Assembly: GCA_022747635.1 (NCBI GenBank)
Contig: JAKTNV010000636.1
Location: 16,001-80,000, forward strand
Source: Hetaerina americana
Taxonomy: Eukaryota > Arthropoda > Insecta > Odonata > Calopterygidae
DNA length: 64,000 bases
Direction of reading: 5' to 3'
The notes under the pieces are model-generated. The model searched no databases. It worked only from the letters and a program-made list of their open reading frames with translations, and had not been told where the DNA came from. How positions within the stretch are numbered: the stretch's first letter is position 1; the number at the start of each line of letters is the position of its first letter. The position numbers and the translations under genes are program-made. Below, piece after piece: positions 21,503-34,600 of this stretch.

Positions 21503-22565
21503 TAGTATTGCAGAAAATAGGAATAGATTGGAGGGAAAGGAGGCTAATCCGCAACCTGTACATGTCTCAGACTGCTCAGGTGCGGGTGGGAAACGGGGAG
21601 TCAGGATGGGCAGTGTTAGGAAGGGGTGTAAGGCAGGGTTGCCCATTATCACCGTTGCTGTTCAACCTGTATGCAGAGGAAATGATCAAAGAGGCATGGG
21701 AAGAACTCGAGGTAGGAATGAAAGTGGGCGGGGAATTCGTAAAATCAGTTAGGTTTGCTGATGACCAAGCTTTAGTTTGTCAGTCAGCCAAGGGGCTGCA
21801 AGCATTGCTGAGTGAATTGGAAATTCAGTGCGACAGGTATGGGATGAGAATCAATATTAATAAAACAAAGGCTATGCGATTTTCTAGAAAGAAAAAGGCC
21901 AAGCTTAACATTAAAATAGGTGGGCAAAAAATAGAGCAGGTAGAACAGTTTACGTATCTCGGTAGTGTTTTGGACCAACACGGTCCAAGTAGTAGGGACG
22001 TAAGGAGAAGAATTGGGCTAGGCAAAGAGGCTTTCACAAGGAGGAGGGAGTTGATGAGAGGGACGTTGAGTGAGGATGTTAAGAAAAGACTCGTAAAAAC
22101 TTTGATATGGAGCGTAGCTATGTACGGTGCGGAAACGTGGTCATTGAAGCAGGAGGATAGACGTAGATTGGAGGCTTTTGAAATGTGGGTGTGGAGAAGA
22201 ATGGAGAAGGTGAAATGGACAGAGAATAAAACAAACGAGGAAGTACTTGGTATGGTGGGCGAAGAGAGGGGTTTGTTGGGAGCAATCCTATGGAGGCAGG
22301 AAAAGTGGATGAAGGGGGTGTTGACCGGCAGTGGGATGTTGAAGACTGTGATAGAGGGTAGAATGTTGGGCAAAAGAGGAAAGGGAAGGAACAGGATAGG
22401 GATGTTGGACGGGATGAAGGGAGGAAGAAAGTACCCAGAGATGAAGAGGGACCTGATATAGAGTAGGATGATGGATTTTGTGTTTTGTTAGGAGTATTAA
22501 AATATTTGTTTGGTAGTTTTGTCCATCCAAAAACCTACCTTAACCCATAGATTACCTATAAAAAA

Positions 22566-22617
22566 AATATATATATATATGTATATATATATGTATATAT
22601 ATATATATGTATACATA

Positions 22618-22694
<77 letters not shown>
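22566..22694. repeat. (TA)n/(GTATAT)n microsatellite at the 3' end of RTE copy C
   Basis: An A-run after the RTE 3' end passes into ATATATGTATAT units and then pure TA to 22694. Confidence 0.95.
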
Positions 22695-22696
<2 letters not shown>

Positions 22697-23084
22697 AAAT
22701 TTAATCTTGAGGATCATACACACACACTACAAATGGCAACATAGATTAGGAAGCAGAATACTCGTACCTAGGAAAAGGGAGAATGGATAGGGATGGGAAT
22801 TTTGTTGAGTAGTGATGATTATCTATGCGGGCGGAGAAGTAATGTTTGTATTCTCCAATATAAGAGGAGGGGCAAATGTTTGATTGAGAATGTAGATGAC
22901 ATTTTTGGTCACACAATCGCTGTGGGTGCGGAGCGAACAGGTGACGTGAGGATACGAGGTCTGGGGAAGAAGGGAATGCAAAGGATGAGAGGGACTTCCT
23001 TATCGATTTGAAGAATATAGAAGAGCATTAGGGGATTAGGCAAGAGGTACATTAATAATTATTTTAAATTAAATATAGATCTTT
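22695..23084. other. Intergenic stretch, nothing recognised
   Basis: A purine-rich plus-strand frame at 22793-23011 has no domain I recognise. Confidence 0.45.
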
Positions 23085-23371
23085 CGTATGACGTGGTAGT
23101 CCAGGGGTAGGGTGTTGAAATACTGACCGGAGGGCCCGGGTTCGATTCACGGCACGCCTTCCGTGGCACCCTCAGCTTCACTCGAGCTGTGTAATTGTTC
23201 GGGTACCAGAACTTCCTGGGAAACCGTAGGCGGCACATTGAAAAGATCTGGCCCCTTACACTGATGCGTGAATTTCACATTCCCTTGGGGTTAGTATTAG
23301 ATGACCTCTAACGACACCTTTCAAACTGACCTTCTGGTTGATTACTGTGTTTATGTTTATGGTTTTTTTTT
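23085..23371 (+). repeat. tRNA-derived SINE, family 2
   Basis: The head has an A-box-like TGGTAGTCCAGGGGTAG and a B-box-like GGGTTCGATTC about 40 bp later. An unrelated body (GGTACCAGAACTTCCTGGG, CACATTCCCTTGGGG) follows, ending GTTTATGGTTTTTTTTT. Spacing of the boxes is right for an internal RNA polymerase III promoter. Only one copy is present in this window. Confidence 0.65.
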
Positions 23372-24034
23372 AAATCTTACGGTATTCAATTTAATTTATG
23401 TTTCCCCGAGAAGTAGATGGTGAACAGATTGAGTGTATCGTTGATTTTGGGAGTGAAATGTAGTTGGTGGAAGGAAGGAGAATTTTAAAAAGATTTATTC
23501 TTCTTAGTATCACCTTATGGAGGGAGAAACGATGTGTAGAGTGAGATCACATAAATGCTGGCTATAATTTTGGCTGGAATTTTGGGAAGGTAGTGAGCAT
23601 TTAGCTTCCCTAGGCAATGGTGTACTTAATGAACGACGATAAGGGCTAGACGAGTTGGCTGGTTGGTTGACGGTCAACTGAAACGTAAATGCGTTGGAGG
23701 AGCTGCCGGAATAAACAATGGGTCGGCTGGAATTGTTAGGTATTTTTAAATATTTTGAAGAATGTAGAACTATTATGTGCTAGAACTAGGAAAGAAGAAT
23801 GTTAATCTAATAACAGTAAATAAAGATGGCATTCATCCTTATGTAAATTATATTTTTCTTCCCTAAGCGTTCAATAGATGGTGCCTTTTCTTGCGAAGCC
23901 ATGATACGGATTATAATGTAAATTTAAAATGAACGTACCTGCTGTCGTGAAGCAATGGAAAGCAGAATAGCCGAGACCGTAAACTTGATTGGCACTCGGT
24001 TTGTTTAAATGGGGGGAGGTAAAAACAAAGTTAC
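23372..24034. other. Intergenic stretch, nothing recognised
   Basis: No gene, repeat family or RNA fold that I can support. Confidence 0.45.
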
Positions 24035-24745
24035 AGATAAGGTAAAGGTAGGGAATACACACACTATGCATACTTGGGTGTGTTTGGGAAACAGTGACCC
24101 ACGTGTACCCCAATCACACATAAACAATGCAAAAATATGGAAACAAACTTACAATCACTCAATCAATAGGGTGTGTTAAGGAAGAACAGTCACTGTCGTG
24201 AATCGCATTCACACTCAGAGTTTGCAAGGATATCTCCTATGTCAGGGACTCGTTGTACTCACACAGGAATGAGAAACAAATTGAAGTAAAAATCAAAAAA
24301 GATAAAGGCCCAAGTTCACGTTAGCAACCTGTCGGGTGAGCTAGACCTTTGTGAATCGCACTCACTCGCTCTTTCGGGGTTTACAAGGATTCCTCCAAGC
24401 CCCGTCAATCAGATAGATGAATGCAAAATTCTAAAATGGATGTTCGCACGTTTTCTCTCATTCACGCAATCACTCGGGTATGTTCGGAAACGGGGTCCTT
24501 TGCGAATCACACGTACTCACACTTTTAGGGTTTACAAGGGTTTCTCCTATTCCATTGACCCGCCAATCACACATAAATAACAAAACGAAACAGAAAGGAC
24601 TTACCTAAAGGCGCAATCACTAAATCACTCGGGTGTATTAGACTTTTGTGAATCGCACTCACTCACTAGTTCAGGGTTTACAAGGGTTCCTCCTATGCCA
24701 TGGACCCGTAAATCACACAGATGAAAACAAAAAACATAGGAAAGA
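24035..24745. repeat. Minisatellite, about 4-5 degenerate units of ~150 bp
   Basis: Blocks recur in the same order: AATCACTCGGGTGTATT-like, GTGAATCGCACTCACTC, then GGGTTTACAAGGGTTCCTCCTA, then a CCATGGACCCG-like segment and AATCACACA. The repeated GGGTG/GGGTA element falls near 24170, 24336, 24477 and 24635, spacings of about 140-170 bp. Units have diverged by substitution and small indels. Confidence 0.8.
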
Positions 24746-27700
24746 AGTAGCGGGGGTAGGTAAGTGCCCAGAGAAAACCTGACACCAGGTGTTTCGCCTG
24801 CCAAACAGGCCTCTTCAAAGAAAAATGCAGATCAATTCGCCCCCGTCAGTTGGTAAAGGTCAATTTTTATATCTTTTGTACCTATATGAAACATTGATGC
24901 TCCAAAAATGCTCATTGGTTCATTTTCTGTCCGCTTTATATTTGATCTTCGGGGAAATGATAACATTTTCATGTTTATTTGATGAGACCTCCAGCCCCAA
25001 ATCAATAGTTTTCACATACCATTAAATGCTCTTTTTTCGTGAACTAACCACCTCCCCACTCGCTCTTCTCTTAATGGCATTTACTAATTTCTCCAAGCGA
25101 TCTCAAATCGGTCTCGTCTGATCGATTTGAAATCCAAGCGAACTTATTCCTAAAAGGTCTGAAGAGAGCCGTTGCGGCTGTTTCGTTCGAATGCGATGGC
25201 GGAGTTGGTCATCGAATCATCGACAGCTGAAACCCTACCCCGATAAAAAATCCGCGAAGAATTCTCTAGAATCATACGCCGAGAAACCAAGGCAATAAAT
25301 AGTTGTATCACAGGTGCATCGAAAAATCACGACCTCGGCGCCTCCAGTCAAACGAAAGTGGCACTAAAAACTAAAGGCGGCGGTTTAAATGGTGATATGA
25401 CTTAAACATCGCATGTATTTGATTAATGGAAAAGTGAAACTCTTAGGCACAAAAAAATCTCCGTATTACAACAGGACTACTAATCTGGATGAAAGTGTTT
25501 AGAAATATTTTACTTCCGCCTACTGAGCACTTTGCGGTACAGTAATTTCAAATCAAACATTAAAAATTCGGTTGCTAGCTATTTCCGCGCGCGATTCGAT
25601 ACGTTTGCGTTTCACTCGTCATTATTTGAAAAAAAACGGAAGTATATTTTTGCACTCTAGCCAGGAGACACTGAACAGAGGCCAAAACAAATATTGGGCC
25701 TTTTCGATGGAGCAGACTACCGCCCATTCCTGTAATTCCATTAAAGGGATGAAGAAATCGATGTGGTTAACCAATATGGTCCTCAAAAGGGAATAATGAC
25801 CATGATTGAACTATAAAAAAACACTATCTGCTAGAGGTTTAAATGAGTAATATTACATAAAAACTGCCGCTACTTATGCTCAAATCTCTTCCGGGAACAG
25901 AATTAAGTTATGTCTGTCAGTACATCAGTATCATATAAAAAGCCTGGAACTTTGCTGTTGAGGAAGCATACATGGTCTAAGTATTCACCTAATGGTTGAG
26001 TTAACCTGGCAAAATATCATGTAAGCCATAATATTAGTAGCTAAGCCCGTGAAGAGGTAATAAAAAATATTCCAACTAAGTTATAATGAGGCGATGTGGA
26101 TTTAATTTGCAAATACGGACAGACTCAGCGATGTATTAATTGTGCAGATATTATGATAACTTTTTCAAGTGAGCGGACAATATGAATTGTGCAGGAGCAA
26201 GTGAGTCCTGCTTCATAGTGGCTGTATCTCTTAGGTTAGATCCCATTAGTTGAAGACCAGAAACATCTTAGTTTCGTTATTCCGGCTTCTTAGCGCCCAA
26301 GTCCTGCTTATGGCGATCATAATGGCCCTGAGATTTGTCAGTCCACTGGATGTGACTGCTGGATACAGGCCAGGGCCTACTCCATGGTAACGCTCGGCAG
26401 GGTTTTTGCAAATAGAGGACGTGAAGGCAGAGGTAAATGCATAACAGTATTATTGAATACTCCTATTTTCTTGAAAGAAAAACAATTACGAATTTCAAAT
26501 AGGATGATGCACTACATAGATAACTCGGGGGCGAGTATTCCGCATTAATCAGATAAAATTTGCCCAACATACTTGAAAAACATTAAAATAATTGAATTGG
26601 TAAGAAAAAATTTATAATCTGACAGAGATAAACATACTACATATCTTTATGGATCCTGAAAGAACTGCAAACGCTATTCATGAAAATATCCATTTATAAA
26701 AAAATCATTTAAGACTAGTCAAAGGAAAACGATTCAGTATTCAGTCATATTGCTCGAAAAAGATTACTGAAGACGAATCATGAACAGCTTTCCATATAAC
26801 ATCGAGTAGCATTTATTGTGGCACTTTGATTCAACCAATGTAAGTAGTCTTTCCATTTTCATGGTGGTAGCCTTGAACCCAATTCGCAATAGGTACGAAT
26901 ACACTGCCACCTGCAATATGTAAAAGTTGTTGAGTATTACACTAGCGGCGTGACAGGGCAAAGATTTTGTGGCAGATATTTAATATTGCAGAATAAGTAA
27001 TTGCTTAGGGAAGGTTTTGGTGAATTTTGAACAAACCTTCTATTGATGAGAGTGTAATAATCATAATTACATGCCACCGATAATTGCAAATCCGTCATTG
27101 CGTGAAAATTTTGTATGATGTATTTGGAAGATTCATCAAGAAGTTATTGATATAATGTGTAGTAAGAACTTGGATTCTCTAATAAGATATAGGTAGGTAG
27201 CTAGCTAATTCTATACTGTTGCCGTGTTCTCTTCGTTTTACTTTTAACTGTTTTATTGAAATTGTATTACAGTTTTGTTTTTGGCGCGTGTGCGCACTAG
27301 CAATAAATTAGATGCATGGGAATTGAAACAGCGCACAATGAATGTTTTGCTCCTGATTGCTGAATATTTGGTTACTTCATTAAGTAAGGGTTATTATTTA
27401 ATTTCGATTGCGATTTCGAATGTAGTGTTGGTGTCGCCTTTCCGAGAGGTAAACTTATGATCACAAAAGTTTCCTCAAGGCAAACGAAGCAACACGCAAG
27501 TACTGTAAGGTTTTGTTTATATTAACTCTTGAGGACTAAATTGTATAACTAATGTTTCAGTGCCAGAAATTCCCCCACCCTCTAGCATAGGCACTAATGT
27601 TTTGCTGGAAAATTTAGTCGTCCAAAGTTATTTTTCCCGAGTTGTTGACCCGGCATGGTGTAGAAGATATCAATATCCTGCGATATTCGTTCTTATATAT

Positions 27701-28010
27701 TAATTCATCTTCTCATCTTCCTAGTTTTATATGGCATTACATCTATTTTACGGAGTTCCTTTAATATTTTATAGTTTCTCATCTTAGGAAACCAGTTGTC
27801 GTGGCTCCGGCTCCTTCCATTTACTTCCTCAGTGCTCAATATTTATTTCTATATTTTCATCTAAGTTTAGTAGTAATTTGATTATTAGATGCCGCGACAA
27901 CAGGTCATTTACGTTCGTCACAATTTTGCTGAATATGCTTTAATCCCTTGCACATTTGACCCTTCGACCGTGTGCTATGTTGTAATACCCGTCAATCGAC
28001 TTGATTCACT
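24746..28010. other. Region upstream of GMPS, no gene recognised
   Basis: No coding domain is visible. The part at 25090-25330 is richer in CG than its surroundings. At 27287-27299 GCGCGTGTGCGCA is a near-palindromic CG motif that would suit a regulatory site, but nothing ties it to a transcript. Upstream untranslated exons of GMPS could lie here undetected. Confidence 0.4.
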
Positions 28011-28017
28011 ATCAGAT

Positions 28018-28074
28018 ATATATATAAACTTGGTAGTAGCCTAGTAAGCAGCAGTCGTTCTTTCGAAATAGTAA
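28018..28074 (+). promoter_or_regulatory. Candidate GMPS core promoter (TATA and initiator-like)
   Basis: TATATATAAA at 28018-28027 is followed about 30 bp later by an initiator-like GCAGTC (28051-28056) and then by a donor-like GTAAGT at 28071. A matching acceptor (TTCTATTCATAG) ends at 28442, 50 bp before the GMPS start codon. This would give a very short first exon, so the reading is tentative. AT-rich sequence makes TATA matches cheap. Confidence 0.3.
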
Positions 28075-28492
28075 GTTGTGCTTGCGTTTTAACCCTATAA
28101 AATTATCGGTAGTGTTTGAACTGTTATCTGTGCGATTTTACTCCTACCTTTTTACAGATATCTCCTCTTTATTGTAGACTTGTCATCCTTGTTAGAACAG
28201 GCTTGGTAGAACGTTACAGATATCTGGAGACCCTCAATAAGGGAATGCTGCAGTATGTGCTTTCCAGTTCAGAATGCTTCCTGCGAATGCCTTCCCTTGA
28301 TTTTAGAATATATTCCTAATTTAAAACCATATATTTTAAAAATGATTTTGCTTGCAATCAAATGCTTATTAGTAAATTATATGATATTTCATAACTGGAT
28401 TTAAGAAATCGTATGTAACATTAATGCTATTTCTATTCATAGGTTTGGCTGCTGTTTATAATAGCTGTTAGGTGGCGTCTTTTAGCTAAAAG

Positions 28493-28674
28493 ATGCCTGA
28501 AACAAGGACAGATTTAATCACAGATAGCTTAGCACCTGTGGAACGGGTTGCCATACTGGATGCAGGAGCACAGTATGGCAAAGTCATCGACAGAAGGGTT
28601 CATGAACTCATGGTGGCTAGTGACTTCCTACCTTTGGACACCCCTGCTATAACTTTGAAGGAAAAAGGATACAG
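28493..28674 (+). CDS. GMPS: GMPS coding exon 1 (residues 1-60 plus 2 nt)
   Basis: It encodes the start of the glutaminase domain ([21 protein letters not shown]). It ends at AG|GTAGGT, splitting an Arg codon. An acceptor-like TTCTATTCATAG at 28431-28442 suggests the exon has upstream 5' UTR from a separate first exon. Confidence 0.95.
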
Positions 28675-31600
28675 GTAGGTTTGTGTTTATTACTTGAATG
28701 ATGAAGATAATGAGATATTGTATGCAATTAATAGTCCAAAATTTTTTACAAGATATTGTAGAACAAGATTTTTGTTGCGATGATATCTTTAATTCATCGT
28801 AATTTGGTTGGGTGTTTTGATAAATCATTTGTTATTCTCATTAGAGGTAATTCAATTTTATATTTCAAGTTTGGATAGAATTGTTTTACAAATTGTTCAA
28901 ATATTTTGAAGGTTTTGTAATTCAGTTGTGGAATTACTTTTAATTTTAAGCAAAGGCAAAGACCTGGAAGTATTTATAGCTATTGAATTCTTTTTCTTGT
29001 AAAACTAGGAGCTGTACATATGTATTAAATTCCTAATATTTTGGAGGAAATTCATCAATGATGTACCGCTGCCCTGATTTAGGAAATATGTGACATTAAG
29101 TTAACAAAAATTTTATTTTTTGATGAAGTAGGAAATGGTTTGCTTGTAAAGTTAAAACATATATGAAATATACTTAGAGGCAACTACATCCTATTTTTAA
29201 TCACTTCCAAATTACCATAAAAGTACTGTAATTGACTTGCTGTATTGTTGAATGTTAGCATGGCAGGCAGTGAAGTCTGTATCAAATTTGAGTCAATGCA
29301 TTATGTCTTTTTCCTTCCTTTATTTTTTCCAAGTCAGGATTATGAATAATATGGGCCTGATAAAATTCTAATGATGCTTAGAATCAACTCTTGCCATTTA
29401 TCTTGTTTGTTCAAGAGCAAGATGTTGAATGTTGTTGAATACCCTTTTTCAGTTTTAATTAACTTGGTTCACTTTTATCCCATTTTGAATCTCCTACTCA
29501 TGTTCATTGGTGATTTTATAGTAATCTTACATTATTTACATTTTTCCATCAAGGCATTGAATAGAAAATTGTAATAAATTATCTAATTAAACGGATGCAT
29601 AGTCAGTTACTTCTTTAAGCATAATATTCTGGTGAAACTTGTTTATTTTTTAGGGCAATTATTATATCTGGTGGACCTAATTCTGTGAATGCTGAGGATG
29701 CTCCACGTTATGATGCTGATATCTTTCGTATTGGAGTACCTGTTCTAGGTATGTTAATTAACATAATCGATTTACTGCTTGACTTATGTTTACACATTAA
29801 GGCAATATTATCATGGTTATCTTATCATTTACCCTTGAGGGATATTTAACTGCAATATCAATGGCTTCTGTATTAATCTGCATGGAAAATATCCAAGTGC
29901 AATAAGAAAATATTCTAATTTTCCAATTTAATTATAACGGAAATCCAAGCTAAGAGATGCATTGCACAAAAATGGTAAAATGTTTATTTTTCCAGTAAAC
30001 AGTGTACATCTTTGAGAATGTATGACATATGTATAGGACATGTCAATGGGCTAAAGATCACATTATTCTCAAATAGAAATACAAAATACAGATATGATAT
30101 GAAATTAAGTTTTACATAGATATTCAATCTCACTATAAAAAACTCATCAACCAGATATGCGAATAGATTATTCTTGAATGGTGAAATTCTTCTTTTCCAA
30201 ATGGTTAGGCAGATTGTTAAACAATTTTGTATGCATTGGAATTGGTCCTTCAGCTACCATAGACAATTGTGACAGTGATGACTGTTATTCATTGTAAAGT
30301 CATTCTTGTTTTTCATAGCATTAGTCACTACATCTTAAATGTATACACAAGGTGCAGCTTATGTTCCCAAATATTTAAAAAGAGGTCAGCAATGTACATG
30401 ATAAGGTTGATTATGTAAGTGTCTTAATTTTTCTGAACTAAAAACACTTAATTTATTGAGTATGGTATTCCCCAAATTATTATTTCAAAGGAAGTTACAG
30501 GGTAAATTAAGCGTAATATAGCATTTTGAGCACATCTAAACTTAGTGTGTATTAAAACTAACATATGGTAGTAAATTCTATTAATCTTCTTACATACCTG
30601 GCAGATATGTTCATCCTACTTAAGTTGGGGGTCAACAAACCTTAAAAGTTTTAAATTTTCCACCAACAAGATATCACTCATTTTTCTTTGAATGTCAAAA
30701 TTGTTGATTACACACTGCCTTGGAGAAAACACCCATCATTTGTGTTTTACCATTGTTAACAACCATGCCATTGCTGTTAAGCCAGTCATACATTGCCTTT
30801 ATCCCCTGTTCACCAGAATCCAATACGGTTTTCAAAAGATTGCAGTAATACATGATGCCCACATCATCAGCATGCATAACACATTTATTGCCAGTAACTA
30901 TTATACATATTCATGGGTAGATCATTAATAAATATTTAAAAAATATAGGGCCTAGCACAGACTCCTGAGGTACTCCTTTGGTCATGTAGAGTGGAGTAAA
31001 ATATTGCTATATTTGTAGAAGACAACCTTTTGCTGTCAGTTAGATAAGTATATCTCAAGCCAACTAAGAGCCATTCCTCAGCTGAGCATCTCACATTTTG
31101 GGAGTATTATTTTGTGATCTACCAAAAAAAATCTTTGCTCAGGTCAAAGTAGATTCCCATTACTTTGTTTTCTAAGTTTATTTCTTTTATAACATATCTA
31201 ATTGTATCAAAGAGAGATTTGCTGTTGGCCTTCCTCTTCAAAATCCACACTGATACCCAGATAAAAGTTTATTGCTTTCAAGATAACAAATTAGCCTTAA
31301 ACAATTGACATACTTAACACTTTTCCAAACTGGGGATTAATTGATACAGGCCTGTACTTACTCACAGTATCCTTTTTAACTTTCACATTAATTTGGGGTC
31401 ATGTTACTCTTAATGATTTTCCAGGCAACGTTTTAGTAATAAGATGTTTTCCTTAACTGTTAATGGTTATTACTCCCTTTTGGATCTCTTTATAAGATAC
31501 CTAAACTGTTTCTTAATGAGAGAATATTGTTGATATAGTGAGTTTTCGCCTAAGGTTTTAATGAGTTTAAAATTCGTTATTAGGGTCTTTGACATGTTGA

Positions 31601-34600
31601 TGATTTTAGGGGCGTTCCGATTTTTGGTTTCTGATGAAATGCCGATTAAATTTGTCCATGATAGCAGAATAAAATTAATTGAAGCTAATATTAATGGAGT
31701 CTTTCATATACTCCTGCCCAATCTTGCTTTTTATGCATTACCTGAAAGTAGTTAATATTAGTTATTATAATAATCTATGGTATTTGATGTTTTTTGGTGC
31801 TACGGCCCTCTTTCCGCAAAAAATAGATGCTATGGCAAGGTGGTTAGACCAGCCTGTATTAAATACCATGGTGTGAGTTTTATGTTCATTAAGATCAGTA
31901 AAAAAATTATTTGGAAGGGCATTGGTGTAGCAGTTACTCTGGTTGGTGTACTGAGTGATGTTTTCAGATTATATGAATATAAGGTTTGCAGTTGCTATTT
32001 CTGCTCGTCTATCTGTTAACAAATTGCAAAAAAAATCACCTGTTTGAATGACTGTTTGTGTATTAGAATGATTAATTACTGAGAATAGCAAGTTATCCAG
32101 TTTTTCATGGTATCTTGAGAACCTTCCTAGCGGAAATCTATATGCTACTAATATGAAAAAGTTAATGTCAGAAAATGAGCATTTAATGGCAGTGTATGCA
32201 AATGTCAGCTCTTCATTAAGATACTGTGATACATAGGCATATTGCCAAGCACAAAAGGACTCCTACCGTAAATAATTACTCCACCATGGTGGTGATTCTT
32301 CCTACAATATTTATGATGTATTACATAACATGGAATTGTTATATTTTATGTTTATATGTTTCTCATCCAGTATTCACTAATGCAAATCAGGTTTGGTTTT
32401 TCACTAGACGTAACATTTTATAGTTCTCCAAGGTTATCATTTAAGCATTGAAAATTTATCACTAATTTTAAAATGTAATTCATTTGATCCCCTACTTGCC
32501 ATTGCTACCTCAGCAGTTGAGTTAGGTACAGATTTCAACTCTCAGCCAATGTTTGCCCAACTAGCCAAAACAATACCGTACAACTAGTGCAATTTTGGGT
32601 CAGATAGCTGGGCTTCTCAATGAATGTATGTGGTCACCCTTGGTGGATATACAGAAGGATGAGTAATTACCCTTAGTCATCAACTGTTCAACGTCCACAT
32701 CACCTGAGAATCTTCCCCTGAGCTATTTAACCATATCTGCCAAAGTTTTGTCCTTGGAAAATTGCCTAATGTGCATGCTGCTCATCCTGGGAATACCAGT
32801 GATATTGCAGCTTTCTTGCTAACTAACGTCTGCTGTGCCATCAATTGGCTTCTTTCTTTGTTGATGCTGTTGATTTCCCCTGTAATTAGTACTTCTTTTG
32901 CTGTATTGGCCTTCATTTTGGCACTCATCAAAGTTATTGTTGATGGTTTCTTTTATAGCCGGAATAGGCACATTTTCGGTTTGAGTTAGAGATTTATGCA
33001 TCACATTTTTAATTTTTTCTTCAAAAGTAACCTTTTTTGATGATTGATGGTAAAAGATTCCTGATTATTCTTTAGACTGTTGAGTATTCTTCAGGTATTC
33101 AATGCCAGCAGCCATGTAGGTTAGCACTGTCTTGTAGGATTGTTAGGAAAAACATTTCCAGTAAATTTCTCTGTCTTCGAGTATGGCTTTAAATGTCATT
33201 TCTTTAAGCCTTATACCTTAAGCGTGAAACATTGGCAGATTCTGGTCACATATAACTAAGTCATTAGTTTCAATCTAATTTTCCCATGAGCCACAGTTTT
33301 GTGTACTGTTTTGTGCCGTTTTGGGCTCTTTTGGGAATAATGTTTTCATGCATTTACACCATTTTTCATGCAATTAATGCTGGATTTATCTTTTGGGGTT
33401 GTGTAACATAAAAAATCACATGTGCATTCGTGAAGTGAAATACACTATTCTTATTTATCGAATGAAATTTCATTGGTTAGTAGCGTAATGTGTGATATGT
33501 CCTCTTTAGTCGATGAATATTTTACTTTTTTTGTGACAGGTATATGTTATGGCATGCAAATGATGAATAAAGAGCTGGGTGGTCAAGTGGGCTGTCAACG
33601 AGGCCATGAGGATGGTGCAATAACAATTGACTTGGACAATAAGTGCCTACTTTTTAAGTAAGTGATCATTTTTTTACTAAAGATAAATATTTTTTATGAT
33701 TTAGCATATGCTTTTTCTGAATTTGCCATCATGGTACTTATAGAAAATTGAGGTTTACAAAATGTTTAGTTTATGTAGCTTGATGTTTCGTTGTCACATA
33801 TGTCATGTCATTCAGTTACAGATAAAATAAATTGTAAACATTCACATGGTTATATGTTGATGATGCCTGTACCTGAGATCTACTTAATGTGAAATAGTAT
33901 ATGCATTTTGCCATTTTCTGGAAAGTTAATAATTTCTTAACAAACTATGTCATTTGTGTTTGAAAAGGTTTCAAATAGAGTAGTGTAAAATTGGGAGCAT
34001 GGGTTGTAAATCTATGTCTTATTGCCATTGGTATTTATTGTCATATTAAAAGAATGGAACAAAATGTGTTCAATAATGTTCAGTGAAAGTGTTAAAATAG
34101 TGTATGGTGAAGTATTGTTTGAATATTAAACATTCTGTTCAAAATAATCAAAACATTGAGCAGTTTATATTCTGTTGGCTTGCTGTGGATTTGAGTTCTC
34201 TATACTTCAGGGATCTGGCATTCCTCTGATTCCGCTAGTAAGGACAGTGTTGTAGAATGTTCATTAATGCAGAAATATATGTACCAAATCAAAGAACATT
34301 TTTTAATGAAAAATCTATTTCTACCCTTTCAGACTAAATTTTCTTCCTATCTGTGAATTGTTGTAATTGAAAGTAATTATTGGTATTCCAGAGGTTAATG
34401 TTAGTCATAACCTAGTCATTGCTTCTTGGCATTATCAGATCATCTTTGGCCATTGGTTCTTTTTTGTGTTAAACTTTAAGAGAGAAGTGTAAATGCAGAT
34501 TTTGGTAGTAAATGGAGGTTTATCAAGTTCAACAAGTTCAAAGCATGATGGTATCCAACTTGTTGAAATTATTACAGAAAAATACCTGATTGAATATGGG

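Larger units (their letters stand above)
19726..22461 (+). pseudogene. Reverse transcriptase ORF of RTE copy C, interrupted by mariner but otherwise open
   Basis: The left part (19726-20178) has LLKCLGKGGRKRLYG, PIPKKVKATSCEDYRTISLI, DDQFGFRKGRGTRDA and VDFEKAFDRVNWEKLM. The right part (from 21505) resumes with LQKIGIDWRERRLIRNLY, RQGCPLSPLLFNLY, the FADD box and the RTE tail, stopping at 22461. The mariner plus its duplicated TA is 1326 bp, a multiple of three, and the LINE codons on both sides are in the same frame. The ORF was therefore intact when the mariner landed, apart from the missing N-terminus. Confidence 0.9.
19628..22556 (+). mobile_element. RTE-type LINE, copy C, 5' truncated and split by a mariner
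   Basis: The copy starts abruptly at about 19628, matching copy A from the linker upstream of the RT, and ends with the family 3' end (CCATCCAAAAACCTACCTTA) followed by TAGATTACCT and A-rich (TA)n. A 1324-bp mariner (20179-21502) interrupts it. Apart from that insertion about 1.6 kb of LINE is present, including all RT motifs. Lack of the endonuclease region is typical of 5' truncation during target-primed reverse transcription. Confidence 0.9.

Noticed and set aside
24035..24745. CRISPR-like array
   Set aside because: Units are ~150 bp and diverged throughout, without short identical repeats and unique spacers; the genome is animal.
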